DNA from: JBMCLJ01 sp048615375 | GTDB lineage: Bacteria; Patescibacteriota; Dojkabacteria; JAOAGR01 | Assembly: GCA_048615375.1 (NCBI GenBank) | Contig: JBMCLJ010000033.1 | Coordinates: 1-13,401 of the forward strand | Direction of reading: 5' to 3' | Length of the DNA stretch: 13,401 bases | Shown here: positions 7,393 to 13,401 of the stretch, piece by piece | Layout of the letters: every line of letters starts with the position of its first letter | Position numbering within the stretch: position 1 is the stretch's first letter | Notes under the pieces: generated by a model | The model's input: only the letters and a program-made list of their open reading frames with translations | What the model was told of the DNA's origin: nothing | Databases searched by the model: none | Translations under genes and position numbers: made by a program

Positions 7393-7947
7393 CTAAATAA
7401 TCTCCGGATGTTCACCGTTATGCGTACGAGCATATTCATCCATGTCCCGGGCAGTCATTATCATACCCGGATCTTCGACACGGTCGAGGAAAAGTATGCC
7501 ATCCAGATGGTCTACTTCATGAAGCAGAATGTGGCTCTGATAATTCGTTGCGGGGACGATAACTTCCTCGCCTTCAGGATTCAGATACCGTATCTGCACA
7601 GAACGAGGGCGTTTCACCGGACCAAAAAGGCTTGCAGGACCAACGCCAATTGACGCGCAGCCTTCCCATTCGCCCGTCTTCTCTTTGGATTCATAGATAA
7701 TTACCGGGTTAATCACATCAATATAGTCACGCTTTTGCAGATCATAGTACACAAATACCCGTGTATTCACTCCGACCTGTGGTCCTGAAAGCCCGACCAG
7801 GGTAATGCCATCCTTCGAGTGCAACCTGGCCAGTTTACGCAAGTCTTTTAACAGATTTTTAATATCATTATCGATCGTCTTCACTTCACTCGACACTTTT
7901 TTCAGAACAGGGTCAGGATACTGCACGATTTTTGTATACTTTTTCAT
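7393..7947 (-). CDS. def: Peptide deformylase
   Basis: This enzyme removes the formyl group from the N-terminal methionine of new proteins using a metal ion. The 184-residue product has the three family motifs: GLSGPQ (52-57, normally G-[IL]-A-A-P-Q), EGCAS (95-99, metal ligand Cys97) and HEVDH (143-147, ligands His143 and His147, catalytic Glu144). I chose the ATG at 7947 (MKKYTKIVQYPDPVLKK), which matches the usual start of the family. The open frame extends to 8160, but that extension overlaps the divergent gene at 8042 and does not resemble deformylase. A TACAAT box 6 bases upstream of the ATG suggests a leaderless transcript. The Ser-Gly in motif 1 in place of Ala-Ala is unusual, but the conserved Gln is present, so activity is likely. 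Confidence 0.95.
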   Translation of the reverse strand: MKKYTKIVQYPDPVLKKVSSEVKTIDNDIKNLLKDLRKLARLHSKDGITLVGLSGPQVGVNTRVFVYYDLQKRDYIDVINPVIIYESKEKTGEWEGCASIGVGPASLFGPVKRPRSVQIRYLNPEGEEVIVPATNYQSHILLHEVDHLDGILFLDRVEDPGMIMTARDMDEYARTHNGEHPEII

Positions 7948-7953
7948 AGAAGG

Positions 7954-7959
7954 ATTGTA
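7954..7959 (-). promoter_or_regulatory. Putative -10 box of def
   Basis: TACAAT on the minus strand ends 6 bases before the def ATG, the same spacing as at several other starts here. The -35 region (TTACCC, 17 bases further up) is poor. Confidence 0.45.
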
Positions 7960-7999
7960 CAGGAAATAGGGGATTTGGGTAAGTTTAACCGGACATAAC

Positions 8000-8028
8000 C
8001 TGAGACACTGATCAAGATGGTGTATAAT
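8000..8028 (+). promoter_or_regulatory. Promoter of the small membrane protein gene
   Basis: CTGAGA (8000-8005), a 17-base spacer and a perfect TATAAT (8023-8028) lie 13 bases before the ATG at 8042. The expected leader is about 7 bases and there is no Shine-Dalgarno. A second TATAAC at 8035-8040 abuts the ATG. The region is shared with the divergent def promoter. Confidence 0.55.
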
Positions 8029-8041
8029 CAGTACTATAACT

Positions 8042-8440
8042 ATGAGTGAAACAACCGGAGAAAATAATACAGGAACAAAAATTGGTCTCGGGTGGAGCGC
8101 AGCTTTAGTTGCAGGAGCTGCTGGATATAAAGGCTTGTTGGTGGGAACAGTAACTGGCATTTACACCGGCTATATCGAGAATATGATAAGAATCATGCAT
8201 AAGGCAAAGATAACTACTCTCGAATATTGGAATCTGCAAGTAATATGCAGGTCAGCAGGCTGGGGACTTACTCCGCCAGTACCTGATTCAGTGCAACCTT
8301 TCTGTGATTTGACATTGGTGAAGTTAGCAGATTGGGGATTCACCAATGGAGTTACTCAAGCATTGATTCTAGGATCTTTAAGTTGCTGGGCTGTATGGGA
8401 TTACAATCGAAAGCAGGAAAATAATGAGTATCCAGAGTAA
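8042..8440 (+). CDS. Small membrane protein, unknown function
   Basis: I do not recognise this 132-residue protein. After a polar head (MSETTGENNTGTK) it has a long Gly/Ala-rich hydrophobic stretch at about residues 14-45 (LGWSAALVAGAAGYKGLLVG and onward). A middle section follows with a few Cys and Trp residues (YWNLQVICRSAGW, VQPFCDL), and then a second hydrophobic helix at about 103-119 (GVTQALILGSLSCWAVW). The tail is polar (DYNRKQENNEYPE). The glycine-rich first helix is reminiscent of small phage or pilus membrane proteins, but that is only a resemblance. A plausible promoter lies just upstream, shared with divergent def. The end overlaps a possible 34-residue ORF by 17 bases, which suggests a two-gene operon. 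Confidence 0.6.
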   Translation: MSETTGENNTGTKIGLGWSAALVAGAAGYKGLLVGTVTGIYTGYIENMIRIMHKAKITTLEYWNLQVICRSAGWGLTPPVPDSVQPFCDLTLVKLADWGFTNGVTQALILGSLSCWAVWDYNRKQENNEYPE

Positions 8441-8528
8441 TAATAAATCAAAGTTAAGATTCCCGCAGAAGAAAAAGTACAGACCAATTGTGCAGGTAAT
8501 TGACTTTGATCGTGCAAAAGTAAGATAA
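8424..8528 (+). CDS. Possible small basic peptide (34 residues)
   Basis: A short frame starts inside the last codons of the membrane protein gene: MSIQSNNKSKLRFPQKKK, continuing to KVR and TAA. It is very rich in Lys and Arg, with an IVQVIDFD strand-like centre. It is preceded by AGGA, 6 bases before its ATG, one of the few Shine-Dalgarno-like sequences in the window. This fits translational coupling from the upstream gene. Its length makes chance possible, and I know of no family match. Confidence 0.35.
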   Translation: MSIQSNNKSKLRFPQKKKYRPIVQVIDFDRAKVR

Positions 8529-8544
8529 CCATGAAACTAAGTGA

Positions 8545-8676
8545 CTAACGCTCATGCATATGCCGAATCAACATCCCATCCTCCATCCTGGTCTTGAGTT
8601 TCTGGAATAACGTTGAATATGGATCTTTCATCTGAAACCGTGTAGTTTTATATCCATTCACGAGTACTCCAAGCAT
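8545..8676 (-). pseudogene. Out-of-frame C-terminal remainder of the upstream unknown protein, or a separate 43-residue ORF
   Basis: Just before the stop of the 394-residue gene, the neighbouring frame opens and reads GVLVNGYKTTRFQMKDPYST and then LFQKLKTRMEDG up to TAG at 8545. This is more protein-like than the seven-residue tail of the main frame (STREWI region). Skipping one base near the Ala387/Trp388 codons would join the two into a protein of about 428 residues. A separate small gene starting at ATG 8676 or 8631 is the alternative; no Shine-Dalgarno supports it. Confidence 0.45.
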
Positions 8677-9832
8677 TCACAGGAAAAGTATGCGATTGCA
8701 ATATTATCTCGGCAATTCTCAGAGCCTCTTCAACGCGTTTTTTTCTTAGCGTGCGTTGTTCTCTTGTCCTTTGCTGCGTTTGATGTGGAAATGCAGCCAT
8801 TCTATTCATGTAATCTTCGCTAACGCCTGCAATTTTCCTTTGATAAGGTGAAGCATATTCCGTATTTTTATCACCTGTATCATACACACAGAATGCTGTA
8901 TGATACTTTAAAGCTGTCTGCATATCCTCTTGAGCAAGCCATGTATATATCTGCTTTTTCGTTGGATTATAGTACTTGTTTTCTTTCTTGAAATCATCAA
9001 GAAGATCTGTCCAGGTATGTGTATTCGAAGTAAAAATCGGGTGCATGACAGCGGCGGCTACTTCCCAGTTAAACTTTTTATTGCTTTCTCTCCAGATAGT
9101 TTTTGCCGCGTCATACATATATTCTCCATATCCTAAAAGCACTGCAAGAGGAGGAGGCAGCAAATTGATTGGAGACTTTGCTTTCCTTGGTTTTAAAATC
9201 ATGTCACTGAAATACTGACGATCTAATTCTGGTGAAATTCTCTCTATCGTTGAATCATACGAGTTGATTTGCGCTAAGCTCCCACGAGAAACTATACGTG
9301 CCTGAGTCCGTGCTGTGTGTCCCAGGATCATACTCAGTAAGACAGCTCCCATATAATCTGGAGCATTCAGAGTATCAAGTTGATGTAAAGGTGTAGTTAC
9401 TTTCGTTCCAATATTGAATTCTCCTGCAGCAATGACTAGAGTATATATCACCTTATCCCACCCCCCTAAAGCTTGCACAAATCGCTCAGGTATTTGTGGC
9501 ATTCTTTGTTGTTTAGTTTCTGAATACTTTCTGCCAGAATCATAAAGGTTTTTAAATTCAAAAGAATTCCACACATTATTAAGTTCCACCAAAGAAGTGT
9601 TTCCTATCTTACCCGCAACTGCAAAATTCGGATATGAAAGCTCCCGCCGTATCGCATGGAGCATAAGAATTGCTGGAATGAGTGTATGAGTTGAAATAAA
9701 TCCTTGTGCAAAATCAGTTTCAATATTTTGATAAGTGCCAAATATGTCATTTTTATCTAATTGTGTTGTTGCACTCTTATCAATAAGAGGCTCAATGTAC
9801 TCAGGATATCCAAGCATACCTGTCTTTTGCAT
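8648..9832 (-). CDS. Hypothetical protein, 394 residues, probably frameshifted near its C-terminus
   Basis: I do not recognise this protein. It has no signal peptide. It appears mostly helical, with hydrophobic helices at about residues 50-62 (TLIPAILMLHAIRR), 127-137 (KVIYTLVIAAG) and 160-171 (MGAVLLSMILG). A proline-rich turn precedes another helix (LLPPPLAVLLGYGEYMYDAA, 224-243). A strongly basic, coiled-coil-like segment lies near the end (RTREQRTLRKKRVEEALRIA, 355-374). The start at 9832 is firm because TATAAT ends 6 bases before the ATG. The last residues look wrong: a better continuation runs in the next frame (8545-8676), suggesting a single-base frameshift in the genome or in the assembly. 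It is divergent to the broken ABC exporter, with only 68 bases between the two starts. Confidence 0.7.
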   Translation of the reverse strand: MQKTGMLGYPEYIEPLIDKSATTQLDKNDIFGTYQNIETDFAQGFISTHTLIPAILMLHAIRRELSYPNFAVAGKIGNTSLVELNNVWNSFEFKNLYDSGRKYSETKQQRMPQIPERFVQALGGWDKVIYTLVIAAGEFNIGTKVTTPLHQLDTLNAPDYMGAVLLSMILGHTARTQARIVSRGSLAQINSYDSTIERISPELDRQYFSDMILKPRKAKSPINLLPPPLAVLLGYGEYMYDAAKTIWRESNKKFNWEVAAAVMHPIFTSNTHTWTDLLDDFKKENKYYNPTKKQIYTWLAQEDMQTALKYHTAFCVYDTGDKNTEYASPYQRKIAGVSEDYMNRMAAFPHQTQQRTREQRTLRKKRVEEALRIAEIILQSHTFPVNAWSTREWI

Positions 9833-9838
9833 AATGCG

Positions 9839-9868
9839 ATTATACCACTCTATAGGATTTAATTACAA
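9839..9868 (-). promoter_or_regulatory. Promoter of the 394-residue hypothetical gene
   Basis: On the minus strand TTGTAA (9868-9863), an 18-base spacer and a perfect TATAAT (9844-9839) lie 6 bases before the ATG at 9832. The spacing predicts a leaderless transcript. Confidence 0.65.
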
Positions 9869-9892
9869 CGTATACTCCCTATATCCTACACT
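9863..9892 (+). promoter_or_regulatory. Weak promoter of the ABC exporter remnant
   Basis: TTACAA (9863-9868), 18 bases and TACACT (9887-9892) lie 8 bases before the ATG at 9901. The -35 is a poor match. It occupies the same six base pairs as the -35 of the divergent gene. Confidence 0.35.
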
Positions 9893-9900
9893 TAATCTAC

Positions 9901-11042
9901 ATGATCTGGGCGGACAAATTAAAATCTGTGCCGAACATTAGTAATCCGCGTAAACTTCCACCGAATGGGGCGATTTTTTTATTTAAAAATCTCAAAGTCT
10001 TTAAAAAAATCTTTATTATTCTCACGGTAATTGGAATCATAAGCTCGGTACTGGGTTTTAGCACCACCTACATCGTTTCCCGAATAATAAACAATATAGA
10101 AGCAATTACTACTCATTCTATCCTCAGTTTTTACCTGCCACTACTCCTCACGATTTATCTCGGTAAAGAAGGGCTGGATTACTTTCGCCGCAGATTTAGC
10201 GAAACACTGCCAACAATTTTTCTCGATTATACACTCCTACGATTTCAGCACACACTTTACGCGATTAATTCCCATACCATATTCAACTACTCAAAAGAAA
10301 AACTACTCTACATCATCGGAAAATACCTGGAAGGAGTAAATAATTTCCTCCAGGACTGGTCGTGGAGACTACCCACGGAGGTCACCAATCTCGTCATTGT
10401 GTGCATAATTCTTGCAGTACAGAATCCCGTTATTCTCCTGATTAACAGCACCTATATGGGCATATACTTCGCGATCGCCTTTCGGCTATCGAGAAAATTC
10501 TCCAACCTGTATTCCAGCTATGTTGACAGCAATATTGAAGCAGTAACCACAAACCAAAACTTCTTTTTAAACTTTAACACTCTCAAACGATTATTTGGAG
10601 TAGATTTTGCGGAACAAATTACGAGAGAGAAGTACCTCGAAGCATGGGGAAGATTACATCGGGTACGCAGCTTCCACGCGAACCGTTGGTTTTTTCAACT
10701 AAACTTATTTAATCTGATTTTCGTCGGGACATTTGTATACGGCACCTATCAGGTAGCACAGGGACAGCTCAACTGCTTTTTCGTCCGGTCAGTACCAAAG
10801 GCTACGAATAGCACGTGGATTATTGCAGAATGCTGACATTTACCTCCTCGACGAAGCCTTCACTGGCATAGATGAGAATACCAAAGCGAAAGTCTTCACC
10901 TATCTGCAAGGCTTCCTAAAAACAAAAACCGTGATCATGGTCACACACACCACAAGAAATAAAAATACTCACCAACCCAGTCATGTATAGGATGGAGGGA
11001 TATAGGATGGAGGGACATAGGCTGGTGAAGGAGAAAAAGTAG
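9901..11042 (+). pseudogene. Broken ABC exporter: intact membrane domain, ATPase domain deleted and frameshifted
   Basis: The first frame (9901 to about 10770) encodes a type I ABC exporter membrane domain with hydrophobic helices near residues 35-60, 75-90, 150-180 and 262-285, ending at TYQVAQGQL. From about 10772 the frame +1 encodes the end of an ATPase domain: signature FSSGQYQRLRIARGLL (10778 onward), Walker B IYLLDEAFTGID and the H-loop MVTHTT. TM6, the linker, Walker A and the Q-loop, about 200 residues, are missing. A second shift at the A5 run (10961-10965) moves the true tail, ILTNPVMYRMEG to VKEKK, into a third frame ending at 11042. The first frame alone would give a 311-residue protein without ATPase. 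Two independent lesions make a pseudogene much likelier than a sequencing error. The substrate is unknown. Confidence 0.85.
10986..11015 (+). repeat. 15-base tandem repeat, two copies plus a partial third
   Basis: TATAGGATGGAGGGA occurs twice head to tail (10986-11000, 11001-11015), followed by the degenerate CATAGGCTGG. It falls in the C-terminal tail of the broken ABC exporter and duplicates YRMEG in frame, so it looks like slippage or a small duplication. Confidence 0.7.
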
Positions 11043-11154
11043 AATGTTTACTGAGTACTGAAGTGTCGACTATCTTTCTGTTTCGTATTGACAGTCTCCC
11101 TGGAACCTTATGCGAACGAATAGTGATTACAAAACTGCATGGATCGGCATATTT

Positions 11155-11766
11155 TCATAGAGCGTTATTGACATATTCAAACAAAACCGCCTCAACCTTA
11201 CAATTCGCTTTAATCTTATGTACCGCTTCCTGTAAGGCGAGTATCCTGCTGTATTCTGCAGATGGTGTAGCCTGCATCTCTAATTCGAGAACCCGTATGA
11301 CTTCGTCTCTTTCCTGCTTTGCCAGTGCAACCACTTTTTCTGCTGAAGAGAGATCCAGTAATTCGGGTACCCCGTTTTTGCGCTGTCTGTCCTTGATCAC
11401 AATATATTCCGTCTGACAACGTGAACGAATAGTACTTAGCAATGAATCAACATTCTCCACAAGTAAAAGAACATGGTAGGGAGACTCCTCAAGCGTTTTC
11501 AGTAACATATTTTGTACAATATGCGACATTGTGTCTGCCTGCAGGAATACACATACCTGTTCTGGCTCTTCAGGGTCACGTTTCTGTACCTGACCCCGAA
11601 TAAACTCCCGGATCTGGTCGGCAGTGTACTGGACATTTTTCCGGTTTTTCGCTTTTTCAGGACGAAAAAACAGGTAGTGATATCCACGCCCGATTGATTT
11701 ACCAATCTCCTCGACAATCTCTTCAAATTCGAGATCACACCAACTACCACGAATAATCGTTTTCAT
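11155..11766 (-). CDS. Short DNA polymerase III delta'-like clamp-loader protein
   Basis: The product (203 residues from ATG 11766) resembles the AAA+ clamp-loader subunits DnaX and HolB. The segment QADTMSHIVQNMLLKTLEES (76-95) matches their Walker-B-distal helix, usually read as NALLKTLEEP. It is followed by VLLLVENVDSLLSTIRSRCQ (99-118), which contains the SRC motif. There is no Walker A, as is usual for delta' subunits, which load the sliding clamp without binding ATP themselves. At about 200 residues it is well short of the usual 300 or more; the N-terminal module is reduced and the C-terminal collar domain is missing or very small. The open frame extends to a TTG at 11835, but the ATG at 11766 has a promoter (TTTACA-17-TACAGT) ending 6 bases upstream. 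It may be the clamp-loader delta' of a reduced replisome. Confidence 0.75.
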   Translation of the reverse strand: MKTIIRGSWCDLEFEEIVEEIGKSIGRGYHYLFFRPEKAKNRKNVQYTADQIREFIRGQVQKRDPEEPEQVCVFLQADTMSHIVQNMLLKTLEESPYHVLLLVENVDSLLSTIRSRCQTEYIVIKDRQRKNGVPELLDLSSAEKVVALAKQERDEVIRVLELEMQATPSAEYSRILALQEAVHKIKANCKVEAVLFEYVNNAL

Positions 11767-11772
11767 AACATG

Positions 11773-11801
11773 ACTGTACTCAATCACGGTAGAGATGTAA
11801 A
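11773..11801 (-). promoter_or_regulatory. Promoter of the delta'-like gene
   Basis: On the minus strand TTTACA (11801-11796), a 17-base spacer and TACAGT (11778-11773) lie 6 bases before the ATG at 11766. This supports that ATG over the upstream TTG and predicts a leaderless mRNA. Confidence 0.5.
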
Positions 11802-11820
11802 TGTGTATTCGTAGACTGAT

Positions 11821-11849
11821 TTGACGCCACTCCAAAAAAAAACTACACT
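11821..11849 (+). promoter_or_regulatory. Promoter of the pilus ATPase gene
   Basis: TTGACG (11821-11826), a 17-base spacer that includes nine consecutive A, and TACACT (11844-11849) lie 11 bases before the ATG at 11861. The expected leader is about 5 bases. The A-tract in the spacer may bend the DNA. It lies back to back with the divergent delta' promoter. Confidence 0.6.
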
Positions 11850-11860
11850 GCTATTAGCAT

Positions 11861-13401
11861 ATGCCGGGATCAACTGCTACAGGAGTCATTGACATCCTAG
11901 TCAACCAAAATGTTATTGACCAACAAACATTAGACCAGTACCGCCAGGAAAGCATCACCTCAGGTACTCCTATTGAGAAACTTCTAGTCGATAAAGAAGT
12001 AGTTACACCTCTTGATATTGTGAAAGCCAAGTCTACCATGTATGGCGTTCCCTATGTTGATGTAGACAATATCTCCGTAAAGAGCGAGACCGCGGACAAG
12101 ATATCGAAGGACGAAGCCTTAATGGCAAAAATCCTTATTTTCGAGGAGCAAAACGGCATTTACAAAGCCGCGATGGCGAATCCTCTTGATATCCAGACTA
12201 TCCGTGACTTTGAGCGAAAACTTGGAGGTCGCATCCAGGTACACATCGCTTACGAAGACGAGCTTATCGCGAAAATCAAAAGCAGTTACTCAAATAAATT
12301 TGGCTCAAATGTATCTGATATGGTAGAAGCGGCCGTATCATCTTCTGATTTTGTCGATATTTCTGAAGGAGCGGGGGAGGACATCAACCAGATCGATGTT
12401 AATAACGCTCCAGTCGCGAAGATTGTGAACATGATACTGGAAAGTGCAGTGCAGGAAAAAGCGTCTGATGTTCATATCGAGCCAATGCCTGACAAGCTCC
12501 GTGTGCGCTTCCGTATTCATGGTATCCTTCGCGAAATGATCAATCTGCCTTCGCAGGTAGGACCGTCTTTAGTTTCCCGCATCAAAATCCTTGGTGATAT
12601 GCAGATTGACGAAAAACGCAAGCCACTTGACGGACGTTTCCAGATCAAAGCAGGAAAACAGGAAATCGACCTCCGTGTGTCCACACTTCCAACAGTCCTT
12701 GGAGAAAAGGTGGTAATCCGTTTACTCCGCAAAGATCTTGGCATCCTCAGCCTGGAAGACACAGGAATGCGTGGCAACGCATTAAAAACATTCCAGGAAG
12801 GACTCAAGTCTACATCCGGCATCATTCTTGTCACTGGCCCTACTGGTTCTGGTAAAACCGTAACTGTAGCGACCAGCATGCATATCCTCAATAAACCGGA
12901 GGTGAATGTCGTATCAATTGAGGATCCTGTCGAAATTAAAATTAAAGGTGTAAATCAGGTTCAGGTCAATGTCGACGCGGGTCTTTCGTTCGCCGCGGCT
13001 CTGCGTTCCTTCCTTCGCCAGGACCCGAATATCATCAGTGTAGGAGAAATCCGTGATGGTGAAACAGCCCAGCTGGCCGCCCAGGCCTCTTTGACCGGTC
13101 ACCTTGTCGTATCAACTCTTCACACCAACAGCGCAGCCGGTGTATTGCCCCGCCTTATGGATATGGGCATTGAACCATTTATCATCGCTTCTACAGTCCA
13201 TATCTGTTCAGCGCAACGTCTATGCCGTCGCATCTGCAAGGATTGTAAAGTCGCGTATGAAGCTGATGAAGCAGAAATCAATCAAATCCGCCGGGTATTA
13301 AGCGAAGCTATTGAGTTTAACATTGAAAAATTTTCAGTATATCAACAAAACCTTATACAACAAGGAAATATAAGAATTATTCCCAGAGAAGACGAAACCG
13401 C
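11861..13401 (+). CDS. pilB: Type IV pilus assembly / type II secretion ATPase, cut by right edge
   Basis: This is a GspE/PilB family hexameric ATPase that drives pilin polymerisation at the inner membrane. The first 513 codons are visible, from MPGSTATGVIDILV. Residues about 10-140 form the N-terminal MshEN/T2SSE_N-type domain. The ATPase core contains ASDVHIEP (about 205), Walker A GPTGSGKT (326-333), the Asp box VSIEDPVE (about 350), Walker B ISVGEIRD (392-399) and the His box TGHLVVSTLHTN. Cys459 and Cys462 begin the zinc-ribbon pair, whose second half would lie past the edge. This arrangement fits extension ATPases (PilB/GspE) rather than the retraction ATPase PilT, which lacks the N-terminal domain. 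It has its own promoter and is divergent to the delta'-like gene. PilB is preferred because type IV pili are usual in the lineages this window suggests; GspE cannot be excluded. Confidence 0.93.
   Translation, partial: MPGSTATGVIDILVNQNVIDQQTLDQYRQESITSGTPIEKLLVDKEVVTPLDIVKAKSTMYGVPYVDVDNISVKSETADKISKDEALMAKILIFEEQNGIYKAAMANPLDIQTIRDFERKLGGRIQVHIAYEDELIAKIKSSYSNKFGSNVSDMVEAAVSSSDFVDISEGAGEDINQIDVNNAPVAKIVNMILESAVQEKASDVHIEPMPDKLRVRFRIHGILREMINLPSQVGPSLVSRIKILGDMQIDEKRKPLDGRFQIKAGKQEIDLRVSTLPTVLGEKVVIRLLRKDLGILSLEDTGMRGNALKTFQEGLKSTSGIILVTGPTGSGKTVTVATSMHILNKPEVNVVSIEDPVEIKIKGVNQVQVNVDAGLSFAAALRSFLRQDPNIISVGEIRDGETAQLAAQASLTGHLVVSTLHTNSAAGVLPRLMDMGIEPFIIASTVHICSAQRLCRRICKDCKVAYEADEAEINQIRRVLSEAIEFNIEKFSVYQQNLIQQGNIRIIPREDET

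Noticed and set aside
7948..8160. N-terminal extension of def to give a 255-residue protein
   Set aside because: The extension overlaps the divergent gene at 8042 on the opposite strand and covers both promoters. It has no deformylase similarity, and the ATG at 7947 matches the usual family start.
9901..10836. A deliberate membrane-only 311-residue protein
   Set aside because: The signature, Walker B and H-loop are plainly readable just downstream in another frame, so the stop at 10836 is the result of damage, not a designed end. A retained function for the remnant cannot be excluded.
8529..11154. Insertion sequence or integrated element behind the two broken genes
   Set aside because: I found no transposase or integrase frame, no terminal inverted repeats and no target duplication.

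Overview
The window looks like a chromosomal segment of a small-genome bacterium, most plausibly a member of the Candidate Phyla Radiation (Patescibacteria). This is inference: housekeeping genes (gyrA, a peptide deformylase, a DNA polymerase III delta'-like subunit, a type IV pilus ATPase) sit among several proteins with no recognisable family. Genes stand singly or in divergent pairs, and many starts have no Shine-Dalgarno sequence but a -10 box only a few bases upstream. Stops TAA, TAG and TGA all occur, and nothing argues against the standard bacterial code.

Layout. Bases 1-502 (minus) hold the N-terminal part of an unknown membrane-anchored protein running off the left edge. It lies behind gyrA (minus, start best placed at 3256). 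A gene-free stretch with a strong inverted repeat (3484-3519) separates gyrA from an unknown 206-residue protein (3594-4214, minus). A second AT-rich gap (4215-4745) holds another hairpin, decayed-looking coding fragments and a probable terminator. Next is a membrane-anchored HExxH metalloprotease-like protein (4746-5882, minus). Divergent to it is an AAA/DUF4143 ATPase (6080-7309, plus) with a near-consensus promoter and two copies of a 16-base repeat. Peptide deformylase (7393-7947, minus) shares a 94-base divergent promoter region with a small membrane protein (8042-8440, plus), which overlaps a possible 34-residue basic peptide.

An unknown 394-residue protein (8648-9832, minus) appears to have lost its C-terminal about 41 residues to a frameshift. 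Divergent to it is a wrecked ABC exporter (9901-11042, plus). Its membrane domain is intact, but the first part of the ATPase domain is deleted, and the signature motif, Walker B and tail lie in two other frames. A short delta'-like gene (11155-11766, minus) is divergent to a pilB/gspE-type ATPase (11861 to the right edge, plus).

How the genes relate. No multi-gene pathway is evident. The recurring theme is divergent pairs sharing gaps of roughly 70-200 bases and very short or absent 5' leaders. There are two clear or probable pseudogenisation events close together (8545-11042). No tRNA, rRNA, CRISPR array or insertion sequence was seen.
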